64,000 nucleotides of DNA from Crocodylus rhombifer (lineage: Eukaryota; Chordata; Crocodylia; Crocodylidae): assembly GCA_038503035.1 (NCBI GenBank), contig JAVSML010024599.1:1368980-1432979 (forward strand), given 5' to 3'. The notes beneath the pieces are model-generated. The model worked only from the letters and a program-made list of their open reading frames with translations. It did no database searches and had not been told where the DNA came from. Shown piece after piece: positions 11,271 to 23,570 of the stretch. How positions within the stretch are numbered: the first letter of the stretch is position 1; every line of letters starts with the position of its first letter. A program made the translations under genes and the position numbers.

Positions 11271-11674
11271 TTATTCTTTTTGCCAATAGTGCAAATACAG
11301 CTGTGGAGAATAGGACAGGCTGTAAGGTGTTAGAGACACCGAATTGTTTTTCTTCATTAGCTCAGTACTTAAAATTTTCCACTAATGGAGAGATACATTT
11401 CTCTTATTTCTTCAAAAACTCAGATTTTTCAGAGGAAACTCACATTCTTCTTTGATCATGACAAAAGTATTATTTCAGTTTTTTTCAAGGGGTTGTAGCA
11501 GGAACAGCATTGTCTTTAATGTCATACACTTCTGTTACCACTGTTTTACCTCTGTAATTCCTTTAATTTCAATAGTATCACTCCTGTTTTACACTGTTGG
11601 AAGCTTAGAATTAGGCGGTCTGGGGTTATTGTTTTTTCAGTACTACCTGGAGGGAGGACAGATATACTTTAGGC

Positions 11675-11974
11675 TAGTGGTTCTCAACCTTTTAGACTCA
11701 AGGCACTCCTTGGAATATGCCAGCTCTTAGTTTTCACTCATTTTTTTACTATGGAAAAATCGTATAGCAATTTTTTATATTGCAAAGAACTCGAAGACCA
11801 CACAACATGCCAGAATTTTGTTAACACTATGGGGTCTTATTCAAAACAGCTGGGTTTATCTTGTTAATCGTATTTGCACACCTAAAGTGTTAATATTGCA
11901 TGCTATCCTATGACACCTCTGAAAAGATCTCAAGGCAGCCCAGGATGTTGCAACGCCCCGATTGAGAATCACTG
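11675..11974. mobile_element. hAT-type MITE, 300 bp, with 8-bp target duplication
   Basis: Left end TAGTGGTTCTCAACC; the reverse complement of the right end is CAGTGATTCTCAATCGGGGC. The flanks are CTTTAGGC (11667-11674) and CTTTACGG (11975-11982), 6 of 8 identical. Its ends resemble those of the element at 4969, and the two are probably one family. Confidence 0.75.
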
Positions 11975-12349
11975 CTTTACGGTAATGCCAAACTACATGC
12001 TATTTGATCTCAAAATTTTGGAAAGTAATTTCCAAACTCCCCCAGTTTTATTTTAGAAGAGATGATTCAATGAAAATGAAATTCATTTATGTATATAAAG
12101 AAAAAAAAGGGAATGCCACTTTAGGGTGCTGCATTTTCTTGTACATTACAATCTTAAGGTGAGCTTGCAGCCTGTGCTGCTTGATTTGTAATGGAGGATG
12201 TATTTTGGGAAAGGTCACATCATGACTTTCATGCATGTCATGAAATGACTCCGTGTGGCTTTGGATATTCCTTCCTGAGATATTAACCTCCATGATATAT
12301 TTCTACAGCTGTAATCTGTGAAGACGCTTAAGTTAAATTTATCTTGATT

Positions 12350-13125
12350 TTAAAAAAGAGGGGGCTGGTGACTGGTGTAAGTCTGAGACCTGTCCAGTAG
12401 TTTAAGCCTACTTCTCAACCTTGGTCCAAAATAGTTCAGGCCTGCTGATCCTGCCAGCAAAGCCTCTGCTCCTAAGCCCAGTGTCCTGCCTGTGCCTGTG
12501 AGCCAGGAGGCCGGGGGGGGGGACAGAGTACCTCCCAGACCCCTCCCCAAGCCATGGTCTTCACAGCTGGAGGGGCCAGTGCTGTGGGGACTTCCTGTCC
12601 CCCTTTTCTGCTGCCTCTGGCTGCCTGGCTGGGGCTCTCTATAAGTTGCTGCCTCTTAGCAGTGTAGGGGGAAGTAGAGTCCCCAGCCATGCCTCCCCTC
12701 TCCCTGCCCCAGCTGGGGTCTTCACAGTTGGGGGGGCATGTGGCAGGGACTTTCCCATGTACTGCCCCTGGGCCCAGGTGAAGATCCTAGCTGTGCAGAC
12801 CCCAGTTCTGCCTGGGGAAGCTAGGTCCGTAAGGTGGGGGCCTCCACTTTTCCCCCTCCCTCGCTGCCGTGGCAGGGCTGGGGAGAGATTCTGTGCCGGC
12901 TCCCCCTTCCTATGGCTGACAGCAGTGGGCTGGGGCTGTGCACCAGGCCAGTCCGGGATGGTACCTGCTTGGCTGGGCTCAGCTGCCCTCCTCAGTGTCT
13001 GGCACTCTGGGAGGTATGCAGGAGCACCCCACACCTCCTGGTCTTGGCCGGTGCAGGCATTTCCCTGCCTACCCGCAACAAAGGGCAAACATATGTTTCG
13101 TTTGCTCACAATTCAGTCTACACAG
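12350..13125. mobile_element. GC-rich foldback element 1
   Basis: A GC-rich island of about 0.75 kb in AT-rich intron. The left half pairs with the reverse complement of the right half around about 12765. CCAGGAGG...TACCTCCCAGA near 12500-12540 matches the inverse of 12999-13045. GGGGTCTTCACAGTT (12716-12730) matches the inverse of AGCTGTGCAGACCCC (12789-12803). It also holds a direct repeat (TCTTCACAGCTGG near 12558, TCTTCACAGTTGG near 12720). The long overlapping ORFs on both strands (up to 164 codons) result from the composition. Confidence 0.6.
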
Positions 13126-14479
13126 CCTAGAGAAACATGAGTAGATTGGATCGCTTCTGCCTCCATTTTTTTGAATGTCTGTATACTTAGCCCAGAAGTG
13201 CAGAGAAGCCAAAGTAAAACCACATACATTAAAGAGCCATTCTTGTTTCCAGTTAAGGTGACAGTGCTTTTCTCTTCTACCCTCCTCCTAAAGAGAATCC
13301 TTCACAGTGCAGTCACTAAAATGTCTTTTTTTGTCATGTTCAGATAGAGGAGTGCGCAGTGGAGCACTTTCTATCCATTCGTTGGCAGGCGTTCTTCATT
13401 TTCTGTCAGCTTTCTAGTACTGACAACCATCACTGCCTGATACAATCAAAGACTAGGCACTGGAAAGCTGCCACAAACAACACTCCAGCTTTGTAGCCAT
13501 CATTACTAATCGGCTCTCAAAAAGCCCTTGAATAAGATGATTGAAAAAAATATTGCTTGAATATTTCTGTAGATTTTTAAGCCCTTTGATTGTGTATATT
13601 GAGAGCCATGATCTGTGTAAATAACCTTCCTCTGTTTTAACTCCCCCACCCATTTGGAATCTCCTGTGTGATAAATAGCGAGGCTACTGCTCAGCATGTA
13701 CCAACACCTGGGAATAATCATGCAAAAATAACAGTGAGAAACTGCAGAGCGTCTGTTCTTGACATTAACTTTCCTCAGTTTGACAGACTGCCACCACCAG
13801 ATGTTAGACTTACATGCCTTTTTTCCACTGGAGATGGTTGCCTTCCTGCTTCTCTCTTTGCCTCTAATAGCTTACATCAGTGCCCTTTTGAGAATTCATA
13901 AAAAACAATTGTGATACCACAGTGATGATCACTGAGAACTACCACTTTGCTATCCTGCCTTTATGATGATCAAACAAGAAGGGATAATTTTAAAAAATTG
14001 GAAACCAGAGCAATATTTAGGTTCTACACTTTTTATTATAAGCAAGGAAATGTTTGCACTGGCAGAGACTATATGAACAGTCAAAAAATCATCTATCTCT
14101 GTACAAGTGATTTTTTTTTTTTATATTGATTTCACAGTACAACAGTTCCTTTTTTTTCCTATAATATTCACGTTCTAGCTTTTTTAACCCAGTTCCTTGT
14201 GGCTGTAGTGTACTGGTTGAGGCGTATTTTTAGTAAGTAAGAAAATTTGGACATTTATCAGCAAGTTGAGAGAAGCAAGTGAACAGTGCAAAATATTGTA
14301 GCAAATAGGGTATTTGGGGGAGGGTGTAAACTGTTAAAAATTAATTTCCTTTTTTTTTTTCTTTTTTGAAATGCTTTGGGAATGGGAAAACAGTATCTCC
14401 TAATCTTGGCTTCATTCATTTACAACATTTGTTCTTCTTAGTGTCCCGGCAATAAACACGTTGTTTCCTCTTGCTTTGT

Positions 14480-14610
14480 GATAGGTGCATGCTATAGAAG
14501 AATTATGTCATCTGGGAAGCAGGAATGTGATCAGCTTTACAAAGCCACGTGAAAACTAGCCGCCAGGCAGTTCATTTAGCATTACACAGTTTTATGAGGG
14601 CACAGACTTA
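14480..14610. other. Possible conserved non-coding element
   Basis: Repeat-free sequence with an E-box CACGTG inside AGCCACGTGAAAAC and a TEAD-like GGAATG. Selected by composition only. Confidence 0.2.
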
Positions 14611-15795
14611 GGTTTTTTCAGTACTTGCAAGATGGAGTGGAGGTTTCCACGTACCAGGTTCTGCTGCCTGGTTTTTCTCCAGCATGACACAGAGTATATT
14701 AAGAGCTCCTCTATTTTGTCCCTAAGGCACTTTATTCCATTAGAGGATTGGTGGAGTGGAGCTCTGCCATAATCCCTACACTAAGGTAGCAGGGCTGTAT
14801 GCCATGTAGTAGTTTGCTTCCACAAGGGAATTCCCTTCTGGCAAGTTACAGTCGTAATCTCTGCCATTTAAAATCAGTCTCTTCTCTATTCTCTGAATGA
14901 ATAGGCATTGTTTTATGTAATGCTTATTTGGTTCAAAGAATTTTTGCAAGAACTAAGTGTTTTTCAAGGTCAGTTGACATTTGACTTACCTGCATGCTCT
15001 CAATTCCATACTGCTATGCTTCCTTATTTTTACTGTTGCCTATCTCTTAAGTTTAATGGTGGTAAAAGAAAAGTATGAGGTATGAAAATACTTTGTTACA
15101 TCATTTTTATGCTCTAGTAACTCCATTTAAGTCTGTAAATGTATGCAGGTGCTAATAGGCTTTCAGGATTGGTGGATTGATTCAGTTGTTCATTTATTTT
15201 CTTCATTTATATTTGCCTGCAGGGGGAAAAAAATCTTTAAAATGCAGTGAACTCACTGCAAGGAAGTAAATAGCATGTGTACAAGTGAACTTTTGTATAT
15301 GCAGATCAGGTGGATAGCTATCCAGAGGTAGATAATACAGTTTACATGCAAAAGCATACATGTGGATAAGCGTGGTTGCAAAATTGCGGGTAACATTTTA
15401 GGGTCTGTTTTTAAAATACCGCCCCCCCAATTTCCTGTGTTTTAACCCAGAAATATTATTAGTCCTAATATAATAACTATCTTAAGAATTTGAATTTAAT
15501 TACCCTACTTAACCCAGTGTAACTGAGATCACAATTCAGTCAGCTGCTTCTAAACTTAATCTGATTTTCAGGCTTGCAGCCAGAATTCCTTTCCTTTTTG
15601 TTTATGACCAGTTAGGCCAAAGGTAAAAGAGGCAGTTTAAGGCCTTTTATATATTTAGATTTCTGTGCGCAGCTCAGTGGTCCAATTCTTAGATGCATGA
15701 GCAATGCTTAAACAAGTAAAACTTGCTGCTTGAAGGAAGTCAATCAACATTTTTCAAAAGGAAAGTTTTGAAATCATGAATATGCTTTCTGTGAC

Positions 15796-15965
15796 TAAAG
15801 GGTAATGGGTTGTAGCCATGTTGGTCTAAGGACATAGGCAGACAAGGTTCTTTGGGTAAATATGATATCTTTTATTAGACCAACTCAAATAGTTGGAAAA
15901 AAATCTTTTTTTGCAAGCTTTCAGGCACTAACACCCTTCATCAGGCTGAGGAATTAAATTAAATT
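15796..15965 (-). repeat. Dispersed repeat with hammerhead-like core, copy 3
   Basis: On the minus strand, 15944-15913 reads CTGATGA, A, GGGTG-TTAG-TGCCT, GAAA, GCTTGC: both invariant hammerhead core segments (CUGANGA and GAAA), a stem II of five pairs with three wobbles, and a two-pair stem III. The body then runs as CCAACTATTTGAGTTGGTCT, ATAAAAGATATC, down to GACCAACATGGCTACAACCC near 15799. The base order downstream of stem III is AAA, not the UH expected at a cleavage site. Confidence 0.6.
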
Positions 15966-17320
15966 CTGTGATTAAATGTTTATATGTGACATAAAGAATG
16001 CAGAAATTAGCATGGTCCCTCCAATTTTTCCCCTCTCTAGGTCTGCATTTGTCAAGTTGATTTTAAAAGAGTAAACATCAATATGAATTTTGAACTGCAT
16101 TGAGCTGCATTTACATGAAACATAAATCATAGCATCTGCTGCATGGCTTCTAGATGTCTTTGCTCCTCATCTTTATCATTAGGGATACAGTACAATAAAG
16201 GGACAAAGAGTTAAAGACATTTTATTACAGAATTGACAACAGGAAATTTAACCTTTAAAACATTCAGATGATGGAGGATGTTTTGGTGAAATTTTGGATC
16301 AGATGTGCCAAATGCACATTAGTTTATCATTTTAATGTACCACGGTGTAGAAGAGTCCTTCACAGATATAAACAAGAAACTGACACAGATGACTGGTTCA
16401 GCTGTTTAACTAGGAGCTCATTTCCTCCTTTTACTTCCTTTTTGTGTGACAAAGAGAATATTATGTCCATAGTAAAATACTGAGCTTTGAAATGCTTGGG
16501 GGTGAATATGGAAATGAGTCTACAGAATGGAAAAGACCTAAAAATTTTTTTTAAAAATCCCCATCACACAGTAAAGTCTTTGCTAGGTCAAGCCTGAGTC
16601 CTCAGCACCCCACAAGATAGAGCCCCATATGTGGAAAATCTCTTGCAATTTCATGAAAGCAGTGCAAAAATGTAGTGGTGTTTCTAAATCAGCATACAAA
16701 TAAAGTGTATTGGCTAATAATTTTTGTTCTTGTAATTTGTATTTTGGTAACCCTTTACAGTTAGCTGGGTAGTTTTGATTTCTGTAAGGGTTGTAATCTT
16801 TGTTATTGTAAGGGCATGGGTATAATTTTTTGTCTGTATATTATCAGCTGGGTAAGCCTAATGCCTGTTAAATGCTTGGATGACAAGGGATTGTGTATGG
16901 TATATTGAGTATTTGAGATGCACCACATACATAATTTCTTTATGGTGCACAGAGAAGTGTGGCATTCATATATCCTTGTGTGCTTTCAGAAATGTTTTTC
17001 TTGAAAAAAAATGCAGTTCCTGTTTTTGAAAAATTAATTTCTATCCACAAATCACTTTTCTGCCAGAGCCAAGAAAAACGGTGGCTTTAATCCTTTATTA
17101 TTTTATGTTAGCAGTCTAAGGCAATGGGGCATATTCTTCCAGAACTTTAGTGTTTTCTTTTGATTAGCATAACAGATTTTCCATAATGAATGCTTCATGT
17201 GCAGTATGAATCTACATGCCAAAAGAGGTCCTAATGCAAGGTTGAAATTACCCCACAATGTACTTGAATACTTGTTTGCACTGTAGCAGAGTTTTAAGCA
17301 CTCTCATGTTCTGTTCTATT

Positions 17321-17368
17321 TTGTTCTAATCTGAGCACCATTATAGTAAAATTGTCTGTTGTTTTCAG
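17321..17368 (+). promoter_or_regulatory. ZNF608: 3' splice site (branch point and acceptor) of the ZNF608 exon
   Basis: The acceptor is TTGTCTGTTGTTTTCAG ending at 17368, a T-rich tract directly against AG. A plausible branch point is TTCTAAT at 17324-17330, with the branch A at 17329, 39 nt before the exon. One other AG (ATTATAG, ending at 17346) lies between branch point and acceptor and has no pyrimidine tract, so it is a weak competitor. Confidence 0.8.
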
Positions 17369-17624
17369 GTTGATCCCCTGTTTACAGTGCCTGCACCTCC
17401 ACCTCCGATTTCCAGCAGTATCACACCTCAGATTCTGCCTTCCTACTTTTCCCCATCTTCATCCAATATTGCAGCACCAGTCGAGCAGCTTTTGGTACGG
17501 ACTCGTTCAGTGGGTGTAAATACTTGTGAAGTTGGAGTAGTAACAGAACCTGAATGCCTTGGACCCTGTGAGCCTGGCACCAGTGTGAACTTGGAGGGAA
17601 TTGTGTGGCATGAAACCGAAGAAG
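17369..17624 (+). CDS. ZNF608: Internal coding exon of ZNF608 (zinc finger protein 608), partial gene
   Basis: Seen: 85 complete codons plus one base, open in the frame starting at 17369 (Val) and ending in Glu-Glu plus the first base of a Gly codon. Residues 1-37 are Pro/Ser-rich ([17 protein letters not shown]). Residues 43-61 read [19 protein letters not shown] and 62-80 read [19 protein letters not shown], followed by HETEE. This block is shared by vertebrate ZNF608 and ZNF609. The Pro/Ser-rich lead-in and the CEVGVV and WHETEEG variants match my memory of ZNF608 rather than ZNF609. Known: both are large nuclear cofactors with one C2H2 finger, related to Drosophila scribbler/brakeless; mouse Zfp608 represses Rag1/Rag2. 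The finger lies in another exon, outside this window. A TTTTCAG acceptor and a GTAAAC donor flank the exon; it leaves in phase 1. The frame is intact, so it looks functional. ZNF609 is the alternative, less likely. Confidence 0.93.
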
Positions 17625-17630
17625 GTAAAC
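17625..17630 (+). promoter_or_regulatory. ZNF608: 5' splice donor of the ZNF608 exon
   Basis: Exon end GAAG is followed by GTAAAC, a good donor. Cutting here splits a Gly codon after its first base (phase 1), which fits the continuing Glu-Glu-Gly of the ZNF608/609 family. Confidence 0.85.
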
Positions 17631-17972
17631 TGCATTTTCCATTCACACCATATATTACATACAAATATTATAGGGTCTCTTGTTCTGCTGTTTCTGTTGG
17701 AGTATTACTTGGAGGTGGTTCGCTAATCTATTCAGATACTCTCATCTGCAGAGTCAGTCCCAGGTTTATAGATAAGTTGGTGAGCTATTCATTTTTTGTA
17801 AAGAATCTTGTTAAGGCAGTATGTTTATTGACTTTATACAAGAGCAAAGGATCTTTTTGTCTCAGTGTTGAGCATTATACATTTATTTCGACCAAACAAT
17901 TAACTATATCTTATGGTATTCAGTAAAACATAATCTTAAAGATTCACTAGCAGAATAGCAGAAATGTATTAC

Positions 17973-17978
17973 AATAAA
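17973..17978 (+). terminator. AATAAA polyadenylation signal in the ZNF608 intron, use unproven
   Basis: AATAAA 349 bases after the donor, in sense, with T/GT-rich sequence after it (ACTTTTGTTTAAATGGGTG). The exon frame stays open into the intron until TAA at 17924-17926. AATAAA occurs often by chance in AT-rich DNA. Confidence 0.25.
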
Positions 17979-18424
17979 ACACTTTTGTTTAAATGGGTGC
18001 CTTGAGGAATAAGTATATTATGTGAATGTTTGCGTGAGCGGCACAAATGAACACTAGAGCTGAATTATTCTAGATCTCACATACTATATTTTGCTATAAA
18101 GCTACTATGTAGCAATCTATAAAAATATTCAGGTTTTTGTTGCGAGTTCTGTTTGCATGTTGTTTGTTTCGAACATTTTAAGAAGAAAACACTTCTTCGG
18201 AAAGGCGGGCTTTGTTAAATGAAGAAGTGGAAGCTAAATCCGACTAATTTATCTAGAATATTTAGAAATGGTTACTCAAATAGAGATGCTGTATACTTCA
18301 TACTGATTGGTTGGTGATTTAGAAAAAGGGAAACAGAGAGAAGAAGATGGTGTCATAGGCAGATTTTTCTATTTTGATTTCATTATTAAACCATGGATTT
18401 CCTCTTGTTGATGAAAAGAACTCT

Positions 18425-18443
18425 AAAAAAAAAAAAAAAAAAA
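18425..18443 (+). repeat. Poly-A run (19 A)
   Basis: Uninterrupted A run; no SINE or processed transcript body was recognised before it. Confidence 0.85.
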
Positions 18444-21400
18444 CCTGCTTGTGTACTTCAAACCACCCCTAATTTTGATTATCTGACAACCACAAGGGAT
18501 CTCCTTAGTTAAAGCTACACAAAGATCTCCTTGTGATATTCTATCCTGTTTGTTTTGAGGTGTATTAAACTGTAGTGGTCTAACTTCCTCCAATGAAAAC
18601 CAGATTATTTACAAAACTACATAATGAAAGCATACAACAGTGCATCAGCTGGTGATGAATACTAACATTCTTGAGACATATGCACAACAGCATTTGGTCC
18701 TTAGCAGTGATATATAAGATCTCACCAAAATGCTCTACACTGTCCTTTGAAAAATCAATATACAGAGTCAGATTTACTTGCTTTTATATGCTCTCATCCA
18801 TCCATCTTTCTCTCTCTGTAGGTCTACAACAGATTCATAAGGTAGATTGATCCTTTTAGATTGTTTTCAAAGCACAGTATAAATTCTGTTTTAAAATATC
18901 CCAGCAAAAATGACTGCCCTTAGTAGCTCCAGTCTTCACTTGGCTGGCCTGCATTAACCAGTGTTGGAATGTGTGGGTGTTAACTCTGGTGACATGAAAG
19001 AATAGGAGCTGTTAATAGTGTTATTCTTGCAAAATAAACTAAACTTCTGACTCCACTGAATTTAAGAAGCCCTTCTTGTTAATGGTCTGGACCAAACATG
19101 AAGTATGCTGTCAAGGTCCAACACACTGGCAAAGGTAATATTCCAGCTGCATTTTTCTCAGTGTTCTGGTTTAAAATATGTTGTCATTTAATAAAAATTA
19201 ACCCCCTGATATCATTAATCTCTTCCCACCCACCCTCTAGGAGTCTTCTAGAACAACTGAGGAAGCAATGAAAAACTGCTTTAATGACCTTTGAGAACCT
19301 TTGCTTCTTAATATAGGCATACAGATATTACACGAGAGTATTCTAGGTGTGAATAATTACAACACTAGTTGAAACAGGATTTTAAAATATTCACTTTTAC
19401 CAGTGTAGGTGGAGTAACATTATGTGGAAAAAAATCAAGGTAATTGGGCTGATTCTGTCTAAAAGAAATTATCATCCTTAAATGGAGAAATTGCTATGAT
19501 GTGTGGATATTTTGTTACTCTTTCCAAAGGTAGAGTATTACGCATAACTGTATTATGGAATATTGCCCTAGAAAATAGAGTTTCCATTATGATTTAGCTG
19601 ACATTTTGGGGACACACGCATGCATGTATTTACCTGTTTTAAAATTTACTATTTTTTTCTGAAGATCTGTATAATAGCAAGTATGAATCTTTGTACACTG
19701 AATTTTGTTAAAGTCCTTTCATGAATACAAGCTGGCCTCTTATACATGGGTGTATAGCCAGGATAACTTGATTGAAGTTACCCAGAATTTCCAGCAGTGT
19801 AGCTGAGCTCAGAGTCTTGCTGGTTGTTTATCATGTTCAGTTGAGATTTGAGTTTCTATTGTAGCCATTGTCCCCATTCCCCTGCTCCCTAGCCCTGCCT
19901 CAAACATCTTCATGTTCTGCCCCCGACCCCCTTCAAACCCATTAAAAAAAAAAAAAGGCAAACCATGGCTTTGCAAGGCCCAGCAGCAGAATTAAACAGT
20001 CAAAGATGTGAGAATTTCTGACCTTCGTCCAAGTTCTAATATATTTGTTTTATTTTGCATGTGATCTAGCCATTTGGTAAGATGAATCGTTTGGTGATTA
20101 GAATGTGCTTGTAGGACGTCTGCATATCCTGTAGCATATGGGAACTATGAACCAAATGTGCGTGCTGAGCAGCTTTCATATGCTGCAATAACTAGCAGTG
20201 GGAATGGAAACAGAGGGTATGTGGTGGTTATAGCTATAATGAGAACAGTACAGCGGGTTGAGAGAGAGAGGATTAGATATTTTATTTAGGGTTCGTTACT
20301 AAACTGGATGGATGCTTTCATAGAATTAATGTGTACTTGTGAATGAATGTTTTGAACATATCAAGTATTTGAAATAACTGGTTCCTTTTTTGGGTCGTTA
20401 CCCTAACTGTCATGTTCTGCTGCATTTATTCTTTTCTTCAAGGTTATAGGGAGGATCATGTTTGCTTTTATTTTTCCTGGTTATGAAGTAACAGGTCCAA
20501 AAGAAAAAGCATACTGAATTTCAGACAAAAGTGTGGCCGAGTTGTTTCTGTATTTTTTTATTTTATTTATCTCAGGTTAATCTATCCAGTCATTTTGATC
20601 AGAAAATTAAATAAACAAGACCATTTTTCCTCAAAGTGTTTCAATTTTAGGCTGTATAAAGAGAAACTGGTATTTGAAGTCTGTCACGTTTTATTAGGGG
20701 ACTTTAAAATTAAACAATTTTATGATTTTACAAATATAATTGTCTGGGAATGCTGCTTATCATACGGGCACCTCTCAAATGTGCTGTGTTTATTTTTCAT
20801 GCAGGTACTGTAGGCATTTAGTGTTTTTTTTATAAGCAGAGCATGCTTTTTTGGCTGGGGCTTGGAATGTTTTCAATATGTTATTAATGGTTGCGGAGAA
20901 AAAAAGGAGAATGAAAGAGCTAGTTGAAGCTACTTTCTAGAAGTGGAATGAAGGAATAGTTTATAGGCAAGTCAACCTGAAATTTGGTAGCTGATGTGAT
21001 ACAATAAGCTACCATTCAGCAGTAGTAAAAATCGTGTACATAAAACAGTTTGGTAGTGTTAAAGTGTGTGTTTTGCTTACGTGTTTTATCTATCACGAGA
21101 TATTTTCTCTAGAACAAGTTTGTATTCTGAAATTTAGAAATACAGCTAATCAGGTACTTGCTAAATTAAGTCATCTGCTTGTAAAATGGTTATAAAGTGC
21201 ATAAATGTACTAGGCTGCTTAGACCGAACAATGGGTTTGAAAGGGAACTTTCAAAAGTACATAGACATTGCTGCTGGTGTTGTTTGTGATTGTCGTTGTT
21301 GTTATTTTGTTTGTTACACTCAGTTGCCTTGGGTCATGTCAAGGTTTTTGAACTGCATCTAATAATGGAATCAGTCTTAAGTTGTAAGAAGTACTTGTTA

Positions 21401-21463
21401 TAATGATGACTTATTTGCTTGAAAACTGCTTGGGAGATGGCCATCAGGCACCTTGCTGCCTTC

Positions 21464-21757
21464 GAGTGTGAACGTATGTGCTGACCGACAGTTAAGCTGG
21501 CTAAACTTTTTTAAGTTGCCTTAACTGTCAGAGCATACACACATATGTGGAGCAGAGGCAACTTACACGCAACACAAGATAGTACACCTCCGAGGTATAT
21601 TAATTTGTGTTACGTTAGTTAAGTCAATATAGCTCACAAGATAGATGCCACCATGCGTGTATGTTTTGATGTGGCTTAAGCCAACTTACGTAAGTCAATT
21701 TAGTAGTGAAGTTGCCTTAGTAGCTACGTTGACTTAGTATGTGTGTACACACCCTTT
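21464..21757. mobile_element. MITE-like palindromic repeat
   Basis: Ends GTGTGAACGTATGTGCTGAC and, inverted, GGGTGTGTACACACATACTAA. Internally GACAGTTAAG (21487-21496) pairs with CTTAACTGTC (21520-21529). Several TTAAGTC/GACTTA half-sites recur. No transposase and no clear target duplication. Confidence 0.5.
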
Positions 21758-22079
21758 GTGTGCAAAACAAGCTGTCAGCAGGTAATGTTCAAGTTCTCAC
21801 ATTTCTGGATCGACGTTCTTCCTTCTCGTATAATTTGGATAAATTTGTTGTTGTCATTAGATAATAAACAATAGAGAAATGAATTTATTTTCAAGGTGTT
21901 GTGTTGCCATCGTTGCCTTTTTTAGAGTTGTTCTAAATATAAGCACTAAGACTTGGAGGTTTGTTGTTACTTTATCATGCAGATTCTTATTAGAGAGCTA
22001 ATTTGATCTGTACTGGAGTCTTAAAAAATTATTCTGGAACCAAATTTGCCATAAGTTTGCAGAAATACACAAATTGAGA

Positions 22080-22091
22080 CCCCCCCCCCCC
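22080..22091 (+). repeat. Poly-C run (12 C)
   Basis: Homopolymer of C, an error-prone site in assemblies. Confidence 0.85.
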
Positions 22092-22711
22092 TTGACACCT
22101 TAATTTACCCATTTACCCAAGTGTGCCTGAATCTGTTATGGGTGGCTTTCCTGAGTTCCTGTGTCCATATATTTTGTATGTAAGCATATTTTGAAAACCT
22201 ATTCACTACATGAGTTCTCTCTGTAGTCCTGTATAGCTTTGGTTTTGCAAACTCTATTTAAAAGAGCACAATCAATTTGAAATATGTTTTTCAACCTATT
22301 TAATTTTCCTTCCTTTCACAAACGTTTCTCTCTCTCTCTCATATGCAAAACATGTATGGAAAACTCACAAATATTAGATATAATGATACTAGATACAGTT
22401 CACTAGATATAATGAAGCAGGGAAGCTTACGCTGCTGAAAAGAGAGTTGAATACAAATAGTAGAAAGAAATGTGTTTTTGTTTCCCTGTTTTCTTTATTG
22501 AAGAAGCATAGATTTTGCATGATAATAGACAGAAATTTGATTAAGTTACCCATGTTCAGTAATTTCTCAGTGATGTTCAATCCCATATTATTAAATATTG
22601 CAAGCTTTTCTTGTTCTTGCTCATAGTGCTATGCACAGGCGTTGGAGGGAGCACTTATTACATTTAAAGACAAACTTGAGAGATCTACTAGTGAAATATT
22701 TAGTATGAGAA

Positions 22712-22810
22712 ATAATCATATTTATCTGAATATAAGACAAGCCACCCCTCCCATCAGGATGGGAAAAACAGCTTCTTGTCTTATAATTGCATATAAGGAA
22801 ACCTCATTAA
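22712..22810. repeat. Interspersed repeat fragment (TATTTATCTGAATATAAGAC type)
   Basis: ATATTTATCTGAATATAAGAC near 22718 and, inverted, TTATATGCAATTATAAGAC near 22775-22795 form poor inverted ends. A similar ATCTGAATATAAATTTTTGG lies at about 23310. It resembles a reptile repeat with TACCGGAATATAAGACGA termini. Confidence 0.4.
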
Positions 22811-23570
22811 ATACATTGTCTATCATTAAACTGCAGCCCAAAGCAGTATGTGGTCAGTAATGGAAACCAACTGTGAAGTTGATTAAATACAACCAACACT
22901 TCTGATGGATATAAAACACATGGCCTATGTCAGGCAACCATACTGATGGTAACCTACCCTGAGTATAGGTTGGTACAGCTCATCTGAATAAGATATGTGG
23001 CAGTGCCCATTGCACTTAACCCTCCTCAGTGTCAACTCTTTTTTCAATGAGCACTACACTGGTGAGCCACTACACTGAATACATTTTTACTTCCTTTTCA
23101 CTCCCATGGCTGAGCTGTGCCTTCCTTTCCCATTTCTAATGATTGCTGTTTCTTCACCAACCTTAAAATGTCTGGCAGACATCACTAAGCAGGGCTGCAA
23201 ACAGTTCACCCAGAATCCCTGTGTCACCCCCTTTCCCATATTGTCGCATATAATCAATGTGGCCCCACCTTCCATGAGATGGAGCCAGATCAGGTTCCCT
23301 TGTACCTCATCTGAATATAAATTTTTGGAGGATCCCAGGACTTGTGACAGAACATCTATTTCCAGTCATGAGTGGCTCCTTTGTGGGGGTATCTGGAGTA
23401 CATACGCATAATGAACAGTGCTGAGCTATGGAGTCCTTATGGTTTGAAATGCTGCTGGCTCTGCTGAGGCCCAACCCAATGAACTATATGGTAAACCATG
23501 AGCTTTTTGGTTTTGGACTAATGTCATGCATAGTTTGTGTTGGACATAAATTGGTATAAAAGTGCTGCTT

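Larger units (their letters stand above)
1..17368 (+). other. ZNF608: Upstream ZNF608 intron (partial)
   Basis: Intronic by position relative to the exon at 17369. No other exon was recognised: no ORF of meaningful length matches a known protein family, and the ORFs present (60-164 codons) are chance ORFs or lie in GC-rich repeats. Between the repeats listed separately I see only unique, AT-rich sequence, notably 1-1590, 1700-2490, 3720-4390, 5300-6650, 8250-9290, 9570-10600, 13130-15790 and 15970-17320. Confidence 0.8.

Noticed and set aside
12639..13140. Overlapping ORFs of 156 (-) and 164 (+) codons
   Set aside because: They overlap on opposite strands in a GC-rich inverted repeat, where stop codons are rare by composition. 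No family, no splice context.
17387..17926. 179-codon ORF as a stand-alone gene
   Set aside because: It is the ZNF608 exon read through its donor into the intron; the 17369 acceptor and 17625 donor define the coding part.
23087..23411. 101-codon plus and 62-codon minus ORFs
   Set aside because: Overlap on opposite strands, no family, near a degenerate repeat.
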